From DASZHJ01 sp035263705 (GTDB lineage Bacteria > Pseudomonadota > Alphaproteobacteria > ATCC43930 > CGMCC-115725): DNA of 21,302 bases. This document shows positions 7,251 to 13,708 of this stretch, one piece after another; the first letter of the stretch is position 1, and the number at the start of each line of letters is the position of its first letter. Position numbers and translations under genes: made by a program. The notes under the pieces were generated by a model, which was not told where the DNA came from, searched no databases, and worked only from the letters and a program-made list of their open reading frames with translations. The stretch is taken from positions 1-21,302 of the forward strand of contig DATFRA010000356.1 of the NCBI GenBank assembly GCA_035263705.1, in the 5' to 3' direction.

Positions 7251-7837
7251 TGGCGAAGCGTGAGATCACGCGCGCCGATATTCTCCCGCCCGAGCGCTAT
7301 GCCGCTGAGCGCCGCGAGCATCGCCGCCGCATCGGCGAGCTCAAGCGAAATCGCCGCGTCGAGGTCGGCCCCTTCGTCGCCTTCTATTTCGAGTGCTGGG
7401 AGACCATGTGGCTGCAGGTGCAGGAAATGCTGCACATCGAGCGCGGCGGCGACGGGCAGATCTTGGACGAGCTCGCGGCCTACAATCCCATGATCCCGAA
7501 CGGCAGCGAGCTCAGCGCCACCGTGATGATCGAGATCGCGGACGCCGAGCGTCGCCACGCTGCGCTCTCCCGGCTCGGCGGCATCGAACACAAGATGTTC
7601 CTCGCCGTTGCCGGCGATACCGTCCGCGGCCTCGCCGACCCCACCCGCGAGAACACCAGCCCCGAAGGCAAGGCGTCCTCCGTCCAGTTCATCAAATTTC
7701 CGCTGACGGCGGCGCAGAAGGAAAGATTCCGCGCGGCAGGCACGCAGGTGGGCGTCGGGATCGATCACGAGAACTACGGTCACATGGCCGTGATGCCCGA
7801 GCCGGTGCGGCAGGCGCTTGCCTTGGACTTGGAGTGA
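7250..7837 (+). CDS. DUF3501 family protein
   Basis: The 195-residue product matches what I recall of the uncharacterised DUF3501 family, which often follows a rubrerythrin and a CCG-type Fe-S protein in Proteobacteria. It starts REITRADILPPERYAAERREHR and has FYFECWETMWLQVQEMLHIERGG and YNPMIPNGSELSATVMIEI. Further on it has FIKFPLTAAQKERF and GVGIDHENYGHMAVMP. There is one Cys, no signal peptide and no membrane segment. The conserved Glu, His and Asp positions could bind metal, but no function is established. The ATG overlaps the preceding TGA. No clear terminator follows before the convergent SH3 gene 110 nt away. Confidence 0.85.
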   Translation: MAKREITRADILPPERYAAERREHRRRIGELKRNRRVEVGPFVAFYFECWETMWLQVQEMLHIERGGDGQILDELAAYNPMIPNGSELSATVMIEIADAERRHAALSRLGGIEHKMFLAVAGDTVRGLADPTRENTSPEGKASSVQFIKFPLTAAQKERFRAAGTQVGVGIDHENYGHMAVMPEPVRQALALDLE

Positions 7838-7947
7838 CTTCGAGCAATCCTTAGCTAGATCGTCATGCCCGGGAAAGAGAGGCTCAGGCTTCTTGGCGAA
7901 CTTGGCGTGTTGGCGGTTCAAATTTTCGCCTTCAGGCATTACCGGCT

Positions 7948-8442
7948 CTATCGCACTTCCTCGTCGGGATCGACGCCCCAGACCTCGTTGCGGCCGAGCC
8001 AGCCCTTGATGTCGGCGGTCTCGACGCGGCACCAGGCACCCCGGCATTCCAGGAGCTTCGCGATCACGCCGGGCTCGGCGCGCGCCACGATGTCGGAGGC
8101 GGGATCGGGATCGCTGTGCAGCGGGCGCACCGTGCCCCGCACGATGACGCCGCGGCTTCCTGTGAGCATCCGCTCATGCACCCAACCCTCGGTGCCCTGC
8201 CAGTCCCGAATCTTGCGCCAGACATCCGACTTGCCGATCACCTGCACCGGCAACCCCTTGCGTCGATAGACCCACTGGATCGGATATTGCTCGCCGGGGC
8301 CGGCCCGGAGGTTCACCTCGGCCGCGCGCAGCGTCACGTAGCGCTGCACGGCGACGACGGTGTCGGCAGCGGCGGCGCCCGTGATCAACGCAAGCGCCAG
8401 CAGCCATCCGGAAATGAGGAGCGGAAAACGCGGGCCCGGCAC
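7948..8442 (-). CDS. Secreted SH3-domain protein (two bacterial SH3-like domains)
   Basis: The 164-residue product begins with a signal peptide: a basic start, the hydrophobic stretch LLISGWLLALALITGAAA, and a likely cleavage before Asp27. Two SH3-like repeats follow. The first has VNLRAGPGEQYPIQWVYRRKGLPV, shortened in my reading to NLRAGPG as its hallmark, then EGWVHERML. The second has VRPLHSDPD, GAWCRVE and KGWLGRNEVWG. Such proteins are periplasmic and are thought to bind peptidoglycan or proteins. ATG is at 8440-8442 on the complement. It is transcribed divergently from the dehydrogenase at 8595 and converges on the DUF3501 gene. The 152-nt gap on its 5' side shows no clear promoter. 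It has no obvious functional tie to its neighbours. Confidence 0.85.
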   Translation of the reverse strand: MPGPRFPLLISGWLLALALITGAAAADTVVAVQRYVTLRAAEVNLRAGPGEQYPIQWVYRRKGLPVQVIGKSDVWRKIRDWQGTEGWVHERMLTGSRGVIVRGTVRPLHSDPDPASDIVARAEPGVIAKLLECRGAWCRVETADIKGWLGRNEVWGVDPDEEVR

Positions 8443-8594
8443 GGATCCATGCTCTAACCGCCGGGGAGTCCGGGGTCAAGGTGGCGGACGATCATCAGCG
8501 CCGCTGCCGCGGCATGAAGACATGTCGGCCTGCCCTGGACACGGCTGACAGCCTGCTCTATGGCCTTGGGCTCGGGAGAAGGAACGTCGGGCCC

Positions 8595-9581
8595 ATGCCG
8601 CCTCGAAAGCCGGTCGTCATCGTCACGCGCAAGCTGCCGGACGTCGTGGAGACGCGGATGATGGAGCTGTTCGACGCGCGCCTCAGCGCCGACGACCATC
8701 CCATGATGCGCGAGGAGCTCATGGCCGCCGTGCACCAAGCGGACGTGCTGGTGCCGACGGTCACCGATCGCATCGACGCCGAGCTGATCGCGGCGGCGGA
8801 TTCACGCCTCAAGCTGATCGCGTCCTTCGGCACGGGCACGGACCACATCGACCTCGCGGCAGCCCGCGCAAAGGGCATCGTCGTCACCAACACACCCGGG
8901 GTCCTTACCGAGGACACCGCGGACATGACCATGGCGCTGATCCTCGCGACGACGCGGCGCCTCGTCGAGGGCGAGCGGCTCGTGCGCCGCGGCAAGTGGC
9001 AGGGATGGGGCCCGACCTTGATGCTGGGCCAGCGCCTCGGCGGCAAACGGCTCGGCATCGTCGGCATGGGGCGGATCGGCCAGGCCGTCGCCAAGCGCGC
9101 CCGAGGCTTCGGTCTCTCGATCCACTATCACAACCGCCGCCGCGTGCCGGATGCAATCGCGCAGGAGCTCGAGGCCACCTACTGGGAGAGCCTCGATCAG
9201 ATGCTGGCGCGCATGGACGTGATCTCCGTCAACTGTCCGCACACGCCGGCCACTTACCATCTGCTCTCGGCGCGCAGGCTCAAGTTGCTTCGCCCGCAAT
9301 GCGTGCTCGTGAACACGTCCCGCGGCGAGGTGATCGACGAGGAGGCGCTGACGCGCATGCTGATGGCGCGCGAGATCGCCGGCGCCGGCCTCGACGTCTA
9401 CGAGCGCGAGCCCGCGATTTCGCCCAAGCTCCTCAAGCTCGAGAATGTGGTGCTGCTGCCGCACATGAGCTCGGCGACGCTCGAGGCCCGCATCGACATG
9501 GGCGAGAAGGTCCTGATCAACATAAAGACCTTCATCGACGGCCACCGCCCGCCCGACCGCGTGATCGAGGGCGTGGCATAG
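8595..9581 (+). CDS. D-2-hydroxyacid dehydrogenase (glyoxylate reductase/D-glycerate dehydrogenase type)
   Basis: The 328-residue product is an NAD(P)-dependent D-2-hydroxyacid dehydrogenase, most like glyoxylate/hydroxypyruvate reductases. The substrate domain has IASFGTGTDHIDLAAA. The Rossmann fold has GMGRIGQ with GxGxxG at 157-162. The catalytic triad is Arg243 in NTSRGEVIDEEAL, Glu270 in GLDVYERE and His290 in LPHMSSAT. The residues after the GxGxxG strand (HNRRR) suggest NADPH rather than NADH. The ATG at 8595 is chosen because MPPRKPVVIVTRKLP is a normal family N-terminus and AGAAGGA lies upstream. In-frame ATG 8514 and GTG 8481 would add unrelated sequence. It stands alone, converging on the moeB-like gene. 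Confidence 0.9.
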   Translation: MPPRKPVVIVTRKLPDVVETRMMELFDARLSADDHPMMREELMAAVHQADVLVPTVTDRIDAELIAAADSRLKLIASFGTGTDHIDLAAARAKGIVVTNTPGVLTEDTADMTMALILATTRRLVEGERLVRRGKWQGWGPTLMLGQRLGGKRLGIVGMGRIGQAVAKRARGFGLSIHYHNRRRVPDAIAQELEATYWESLDQMLARMDVISVNCPHTPATYHLLSARRLKLLRPQCVLVNTSRGEVIDEEALTRMLMAREIAGAGLDVYEREPAISPKLLKLENVVLLPHMSSATLEARIDMGEKVLINIKTFIDGHRPPDRVIEGVA

Positions 9582-9592
9582 GTCTCGCCCAT

Positions 9593-9617
9593 AGCGTAGC
9601 CGTCAGTCCGCTACGCT
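9593..9617. terminator. Candidate bidirectional terminator hairpin between convergent genes
   Basis: AGCGTAGC (9593-9600) and GCTACGCT (9610-9617) form a perfect 8-bp stem with a 9-nt loop. It lies at the junction of the convergent dehydrogenase and moeB-like genes and covers the moeB-like stop codon at 9603-9605. No T-run is seen on either side, so it is a weak terminator by the standard rules. Confidence 0.35.
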
Positions 9618-10394
9618 GCGATTGTCCCGACGGCCACAGGTCGGGCAGTGGGGATCGCGGGGAATGCGCACGCGCTGGAACCGCGTGCCTAGCGCGTCAT
9701 AGAGCAGCAGCGTGCCGCTCAGGGACTCGCCGATGCCGAGCAGTTCCTTCAAGACCTCGGTCGCCTGGAGCGTCCCCATGACGCCCGCGACCGCGCCCAG
9801 GATGCCCGCGGTCTCGCAGCGCGGGATCAAATCCGGCGGCGGCGCCTCGCGGAAGAGGCAGCGATAACACGGGTGGGGCGGCCCTAGATGCGCCTTGAAG
9901 CTGGAGAGCTGGCCGTCGAAGGGCGCGAGCGACGCCGCCACCAGCGGCCGGCCGAGCCTGAAGCAGGCGTCGTTCAGCAGATAGCGCGTCGAGAAGTTGT
10001 CGCTGCCGTCGGCGACGAGGTCGTAGGCGCCGACAAGCGCGTCTACGTTCGATTGATCGAGACGGACGTCGTGGGTCTCGACTCGGACTTCCGGATTGAG
10101 CGCGCCCAGGGTCTCGCGTGCGCTCTCCACCTTGGGCGCCCCAATGCGCGGCGTCGGATGCACGATCTGGCGCTGCAGGTTCGAGAGGTCGACCGTGTCG
10201 TCGTCGACGACGCCGAGGGTGCCCACGCCGGCGGCGCCGAGATAGAGCAGCAGCGGCGAACCGAGTCCGCCCGCGCCCACTACCAGCACGCGCGCCGCCA
10301 TCAGCTTCGCCTGCCCCTCCTCGCCCACCTCGTCGAGGATCAGGTGCCGCGCATAGCGTTGGAACTGTGCCTCGGTGAAGTCCATGGTCCTCAT
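9603..10394 (-). CDS. moeB: MoeB/ThiF-type adenylyltransferase (E1-like)
   Basis: The 263-residue product is an E1-like enzyme that adenylates the C-terminal glycine of a ubiquitin-like sulfur carrier such as MoaD, ThiS or CysO. It has the ATP-binding GAGGLGSP (40-47), the DDDTVDLSNLQRQ motif (64-76), ADGSDNFSTR (129-138) and the conserved Cys193 in RCETAGILG. Zinc is held by CYRC (Cys176, Cys179) and CPTC (Cys250, Cys253). There is no C-terminal rhodanese domain, unlike MoeZ. ATG 10394 and ATG 10385 (MDFTEAQ) are both possible starts; neither has a clear ribosome-binding site. It follows cysK on the same strand across a 130-nt inverted repeat. MoeB and ThiF cannot be told apart with certainty from sequence, and no carrier gene is in the window. 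Confidence 0.88.
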   Translation of the reverse strand: MRTMDFTEAQFQRYARHLILDEVGEEGQAKLMAARVLVVGAGGLGSPLLLYLGAAGVGTLGVVDDDTVDLSNLQRQIVHPTPRIGAPKVESARETLGALNPEVRVETHDVRLDQSNVDALVGAYDLVADGSDNFSTRYLLNDACFRLGRPLVAASLAPFDGQLSSFKAHLGPPHPCYRCLFREAPPPDLIPRCETAGILGAVAGVMGTLQATEVLKELLGIGESLSGTLLLYDALGTRFQRVRIPRDPHCPTCGRRDNRSVAD

Positions 10395-10402
10395 TTAGTG
10401 AG

Positions 10403-10532
10403 AGATCGTGCGTCCTTCGACTCACGGCCCTCCGGGCCGTGGCTCAGGATGAGGGTGAATTGAGTTTGCACAAAGAAAGCTTCCTCATCCTGAGCCGCGA
10501 GCGGAGCGAGCGAGTCGAAGGACGCACGATCT
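10403..10532. repeat. 130-bp interspersed inverted-repeat element between cysK and moeB
   Basis: The outer arms 10403-10423 and 10512-10532 are perfect 21-nt reverse complements, with AGATCGTGCG at the left end and CGCACGATCT at the right. The inner arms 10441-10454 and 10483-10496 are perfect 14-nt reverse complements. Between them, the left side carries its own hairpin, ACGGCCC-TCC-GGGCCGT (10424-10440). The right side has GCGAGCGGAGCGAGC (10497-10511) instead. The central loop is 28 nt (10455-10482). The half-unit with TCCTTCGA and CTCAGGATGAGG resembles the short palindromic intergenic repeats common in Rhizobiales-type genomes, from memory. The last two bases (10531-10532) are part of the cysK TAG stop. 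Confidence 0.85.
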
Positions 10533-11517
10533 AAAATCCGTCGAACAACCCCGTCGACAGGTACCGCTCCGCGAAATCGGGGAGCACGACGACCACGCAC
10601 TTGCCCGTCATCTCCGGGCGCTGGCCGACCTCGATCGCGGCGGCGAGCGCAGCACCGGCGGAGATCCCCACCGGCACGCCCTCGAGCTTCGCCACCTCGC
10701 GTGAGGTCCTGATGGCGGTGTCGTTGCCGATACGGATGATCTCGTCGATGAGCTTGGTGTCGAGGATCGCCGGAATGAAACCGGCGCCGATGCCCTGAAT
10801 CTTGTGCGGACCCGGCGGACCGCCCGAGAGAACGGCGCTGTCCTCGGGTTCGACCGCGATCATGCGCACCGAGGGCTTGCGCGCCTTCAAGACCGAGCCC
10901 ACGCCCGTCAACGTGCCACCGGTGCCGACGCCGCTCACGACGACGTCGACGGTGCCGCCGGTGTCCTTCCAGATCTCCTCGGCGGTGGTGCGGCGATGGA
11001 TCTCGGGATTTGCGGGGTTCTGAAACTGCTGCGGGATGAAGGCATCGGGGAGCGAGCGCACCAGCTCTTCGGCGCGCGCGATGGCACCCTTCATGCCCTG
11101 CGCCGCCGGCGTGAGCTCGAGCTCCGCGCCCAGGAATTTCAGCATCTTGCGCCGCTCCACCGACATGCTGTCGGGCATGGTCAGGATCAGGCGATAGCCC
11201 TTGGCGGCGCAGACGAAGGCGAGCGCGATGCCGGTGTTTCCCGAGGTCGGCTCCACCAGCACCGTGCCTTCGCGAATGCGGCCCGCGCGCTCCGCCGCCT
11301 CGACCATCGCGACGCCGATACGGTCCTTGACGCTGTCCAGCGGATTGAAGAATTCGCACTTGCCGAGGAGGCTCGCCTTTACCCCGTGCGCCGCGGCGAT
11401 GCGCTTCAGGCGCACCAGCGGTGTCGCACCGATGGTCTCGACGATGCTCTCATAGACATGGCCGCGGAACTCGGCCGGCGCCGCCGGGTCCAGCCTGGGC
11501 GATTTTGCTTGAGCCAT
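10531..11517 (-). CDS. cysK: Cysteine synthase A family protein (O-acetylserine sulfhydrylase)
   Basis: The 328-residue enzyme joins O-acetylserine and sulfide to give cysteine, using pyridoxal phosphate. Lys64 in NPLDSVKDRIG is the PLP Schiff-base residue. PTSGNTG (90-96) binds substrate carboxylate, and SGVGTGGTLTGVG binds the PLP phosphate. GISAGAALAAA near the end is also typical. There is an N-terminal extension of about 20 residues before YESIVETIGATPLVRL. ATG at 11517 has GAGGAT upstream; the frame could extend to 11607, but that would overlap the Rrf2 gene. The Rrf2 gene ends 23 nt upstream. Its stop codon lies in the border of the inverted-repeat element. The Rrf2 regulator probably controls it. 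Confidence 0.94.
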   Translation of the reverse strand: MAQAKSPRLDPAAPAEFRGHVYESIVETIGATPLVRLKRIAAAHGVKASLLGKCEFFNPLDSVKDRIGVAMVEAAERAGRIREGTVLVEPTSGNTGIALAFVCAAKGYRLILTMPDSMSVERRKMLKFLGAELELTPAAQGMKGAIARAEELVRSLPDAFIPQQFQNPANPEIHRRTTAEEIWKDTGGTVDVVVSGVGTGGTLTGVGSVLKARKPSVRMIAVEPEDSAVLSGGPPGPHKIQGIGAGFIPAILDTKLIDEIIRIGNDTAIRTSREVAKLEGVPVGISAGAALAAAIEVGQRPEMTGKCVVVVLPDFAERYLSTGLFDGF

Positions 11518-11540
11518 GATGGTATCCTCGGTTGATGCCG

Positions 11541-11996
11541 TCAGATCGTGAAATCGAGCTTGGCGCCGAACTCCCCGGCGATGCCGGCCTTGTGAGCGCG
11601 CAGGCACAGGTCCTCGATCGTAACGGTGTCGAGCCGCGCCATCACCTCGTCGCGGAGCTCCTGCCAGAGCGGCCGCACCACCTTGACCCCGAGCTCGGGA
11701 CCGGAATTCTTCGCGACCGCGTCCTCGCTGCGCTCCAGCGCCTGAACCACGCGCACGATCTCGCCCACGGTGATGCGCCGCCGCTCGCGCGCGAGGCGAT
11801 AGCCGCCGCGCGGGCCCCGCACGCCCGTCAGGATCCCCGCGCGCACGAGCTGCTGCAACACCGGCTCTAGGTAGCGGCGCGGGATGCCTTGGCGACCCGT
11901 GATCTCCGTCGATTGCACCGGCAGCGCACCGGCGTTGTAGGCGATGTCCAGCACGGCTTCGATCGCGAACAGGAGTTTCTTGCTGAGCCTCAGCAC
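11541..11996 (-). CDS. Rrf2-family transcriptional regulator (no Fe-S cysteines)
   Basis: The 151-residue protein has the Rrf2 winged helix: LSKKLLFAIEAVLDIAYNAG at the N-terminus, the recognition segment GIPRRYLEPVLQQLVRAG, and the wing GVRGPRGGYRLARE. In IscR, NsrR and RirA three cysteines near 92-106 hold an Fe-S cluster. Here that stretch has none, and the only Cys is Cys131. This makes it closer in kind to CymR, the Rrf2 regulator of cysteine metabolism that works with CysK in Gram-positives. It lies 23 nt upstream of cysK, which supports a sulfur role. The start is GTG 11996, 5 nt after the dut stop, without a clear ribosome-binding site, so translation may be coupled to dut. Confidence 0.9.
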   Translation of the reverse strand: MLRLSKKLLFAIEAVLDIAYNAGALPVQSTEITGRQGIPRRYLEPVLQQLVRAGILTGVRGPRGGYRLARERRRITVGEIVRVVQALERSEDAVAKNSGPELGVKVVRPLWQELRDEVMARLDTVTIEDLCLRAHKAGIAGEFGAKLDFTI

Positions 11997-12001
11997 GGGG
12001 A

Positions 12002-12463
12002 TCAGCGGCCCGTGGAGCCGAAGCCGCGCGCGCCGCGGTTGCTCACCGGCAGCGCCTCGACCGGCGCCCAGGCGATGCGGGAAACCGGCGCCAGCACGAG
12101 CTGAGCCACCCGCTCGCCGCGTGCGAGCGTTACCGGCTCGGTTCCGAGATTGGCCAGAATGACCCGGATCTCACCACGGTAGTCGGCATCGACGGTGCCG
12201 GGGCTGTTGAGCACGGTGAGGCCATGCTTCAGCGCGAGGCCCGAGCGGGGCCGGATCTGCGCCTCGTAGCCCTCGGGCAGCGCCAGCGCGATGCCCGTCG
12301 GCACCGCCGCGCGCGCACCGGGGCTGAGGGTCAGTGGCTCTTCCAGAGCGGCAACCAGATCCATGCCGGCGGCGCCGGCGCTCGCATAACCCGGTAAGGG
12401 GATGCCTTCGCCGTTTCTAAGCACCGTCACCGCGACCGGCACCTCCGGGCGTGGCGCGGTCAT
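12002..12463 (-). CDS. dut: dUTP diphosphatase (dUTPase)
   Basis: The 153-residue trimeric-type dUTPase hydrolyses dUTP to dUMP and diphosphate, keeping uracil out of DNA and supplying dTMP synthesis. All five motifs are visible in order: AGAAGMDLVA, PRSGLALKHG, GTVDADYRGEI with the catalytic Asp, RGERVAQLVL, and RGARGFGSTGR at the C-terminus. In the last motif, Arg replaces the second Gly of the usual RGxGGFGSTG. The ATG overlaps the coaBC stop by 4 nt (ATGA), so translation is probably coupled. The Rrf2 gene starts 5 nt after its stop. The coaBC-dut pair is a recurrent bacterial arrangement. Confidence 0.95.
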   Translation of the reverse strand: MTAPRPEVPVAVTVLRNGEGIPLPGYASAGAAGMDLVAALEEPLTLSPGARAAVPTGIALALPEGYEAQIRPRSGLALKHGLTVLNSPGTVDADYRGEIRVILANLGTEPVTLARGERVAQLVLAPVSRIAWAPVEALPVSNRGARGFGSTGR

Positions 12464-13674
12464 TCCGCGGCTTTCTTGGCGGAGAAGAAATCGCCAATGC
12501 GGAGCGCCAGGCGGTCGGCGAGGTCACGCTTACTGAGCGGCGGCCAGTGCTCGACACCAGTGGCATCCACCAGATGCACCGTGTTGGTCTCGCCACCGAA
12601 CGTGCCCGCGGAAGCCGAGACATCATTGGCGAGGATCCAGTCGCAGCCCTTCTTCTGGCGCTTCGCCTTGGCGTTCTCGATCAGCTTCTCGGTCTCCGCG
12701 GCGAAACCCACCACGAGGCGTGGCCGCCGGTTGCCGGCGCGGGAGAGGGTCGCGAGGATGTCGGGGTTCTCGACCAGCGTGAGCGCGGGCGGCGCGCCCT
12801 TCTGCTTCTTGAGCTTCTGCGGCGCCGTCTCGACGCGCCAGTCCGCGACCGCCGCCGCGCAGACCGCGATGTCCGCGGGCAAACTCGCCTCGCAGGCCGT
12901 GAGCATGTCGCGAGCCGTCACGACGTGGACGACGCGCACGCCCGGCGGATCGGGCTCCCGGGTTGGGCCCGCCACCAGCACGGTCTCGGCGCCCTGGCGC
13001 GCCAGCGCAGCCGCAATCGCATGGCCCTGCTTGCCCGAGGAATGATTGGCGATATAGCGCACGGGATCGATGGGCTCGTGGGTGGGACCGCTGGTCACCA
13101 GCGCGCGGCGGCCCTTGAGCCGGGCGCTTGCGAGGAAGAAGGCCTCGAGGGCGCCAGCGATCTCCAGCGGCTCCGCCATGCGACCCAAGCCCGTCTCGCC
13201 TTCGGCGAGCGAACCGGCATTAGGGCCAATCTGTTGGACGCCGCGCTCACGCAGAACCGTCATATTGGCTTGCGTCGCCGCGTGCCGCCACATGCGCCAA
13301 TTCATGGCGGGTGCCACCAGCACGGGCTTGTCGGTCGCAAGCAGCGTCGTGGCGGCGAGATCGTCGGCGATGCCGCCAGCCATCTTGGCGATCAGATCGG
13401 CGGTCGCCGGCGCCACCACCACAAGATCGGACTCCTGCGCCAGACGCAGATGCCCCATCTCGCTCTCTTGCGTGAGCGAGAAAAGGTCCGTGTGGACCGG
13501 ATTTCCGGAGAGCGACCCCGCCGCGAGCGGCGTGATGAATTGCTGGGCGCCCGCAGTCAGGATGCAGCGCACCACCGCGCCACGCTCGCGCAGGCGGCGG
13601 ATCAGGTCGAGGCTCTTATACGCGGCGATGCCGCCGGAGATGATGAGCAGAATGCGCCGGTTTTGGAGCGTCAC
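12460..13674 (-). CDS. coaBC: Bifunctional CoaBC: 4'-phosphopantothenoylcysteine synthetase/decarboxylase
   Basis: The 404-residue enzyme makes 4'-phosphopantetheine for coenzyme A from 4'-phosphopantothenate and cysteine. The N-terminal CoaC flavoprotein domain has SGGIAAYKS, His75 in EMGHLRLAQ and the PAMNWRMW motif with Asn125. The C-terminal CoaB domain has SGPTHEPIDPVRYIANHSSG with Asn210, AAAVADWR, and Lys289 in the KLKK motif. At residue 158, where E. coli has the catalytic Cys of ACGD, this protein has Glu (LAEGETGLGRM). The length is normal and the rest looks intact, so it is probably functional. The gene lies 34 nt behind ubiB and overlaps dut by 4 nt. Confidence 0.95.
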   Translation of the reverse strand: MTLQNRRILLIISGGIAAYKSLDLIRRLRERGAVVRCILTAGAQQFITPLAAGSLSGNPVHTDLFSLTQESEMGHLRLAQESDLVVVAPATADLIAKMAGGIADDLAATTLLATDKPVLVAPAMNWRMWRHAATQANMTVLRERGVQQIGPNAGSLAEGETGLGRMAEPLEIAGALEAFFLASARLKGRRALVTSGPTHEPIDPVRYIANHSSGKQGHAIAAALARQGAETVLVAGPTREPDPPGVRVVHVVTARDMLTACEASLPADIAVCAAAVADWRVETAPQKLKKQKGAPPALTLVENPDILATLSRAGNRRPRLVVGFAAETEKLIENAKAKRQKKGCDWILANDVSASAGTFGGETNTVHLVDATGVEHWPPLSKRDLADRLALRIGDFFSAKKAAE

Positions 13675-13708
13675 CGGGGCCTCCGGTCCAGGGCTGGGAG
13701 AGCCACCC

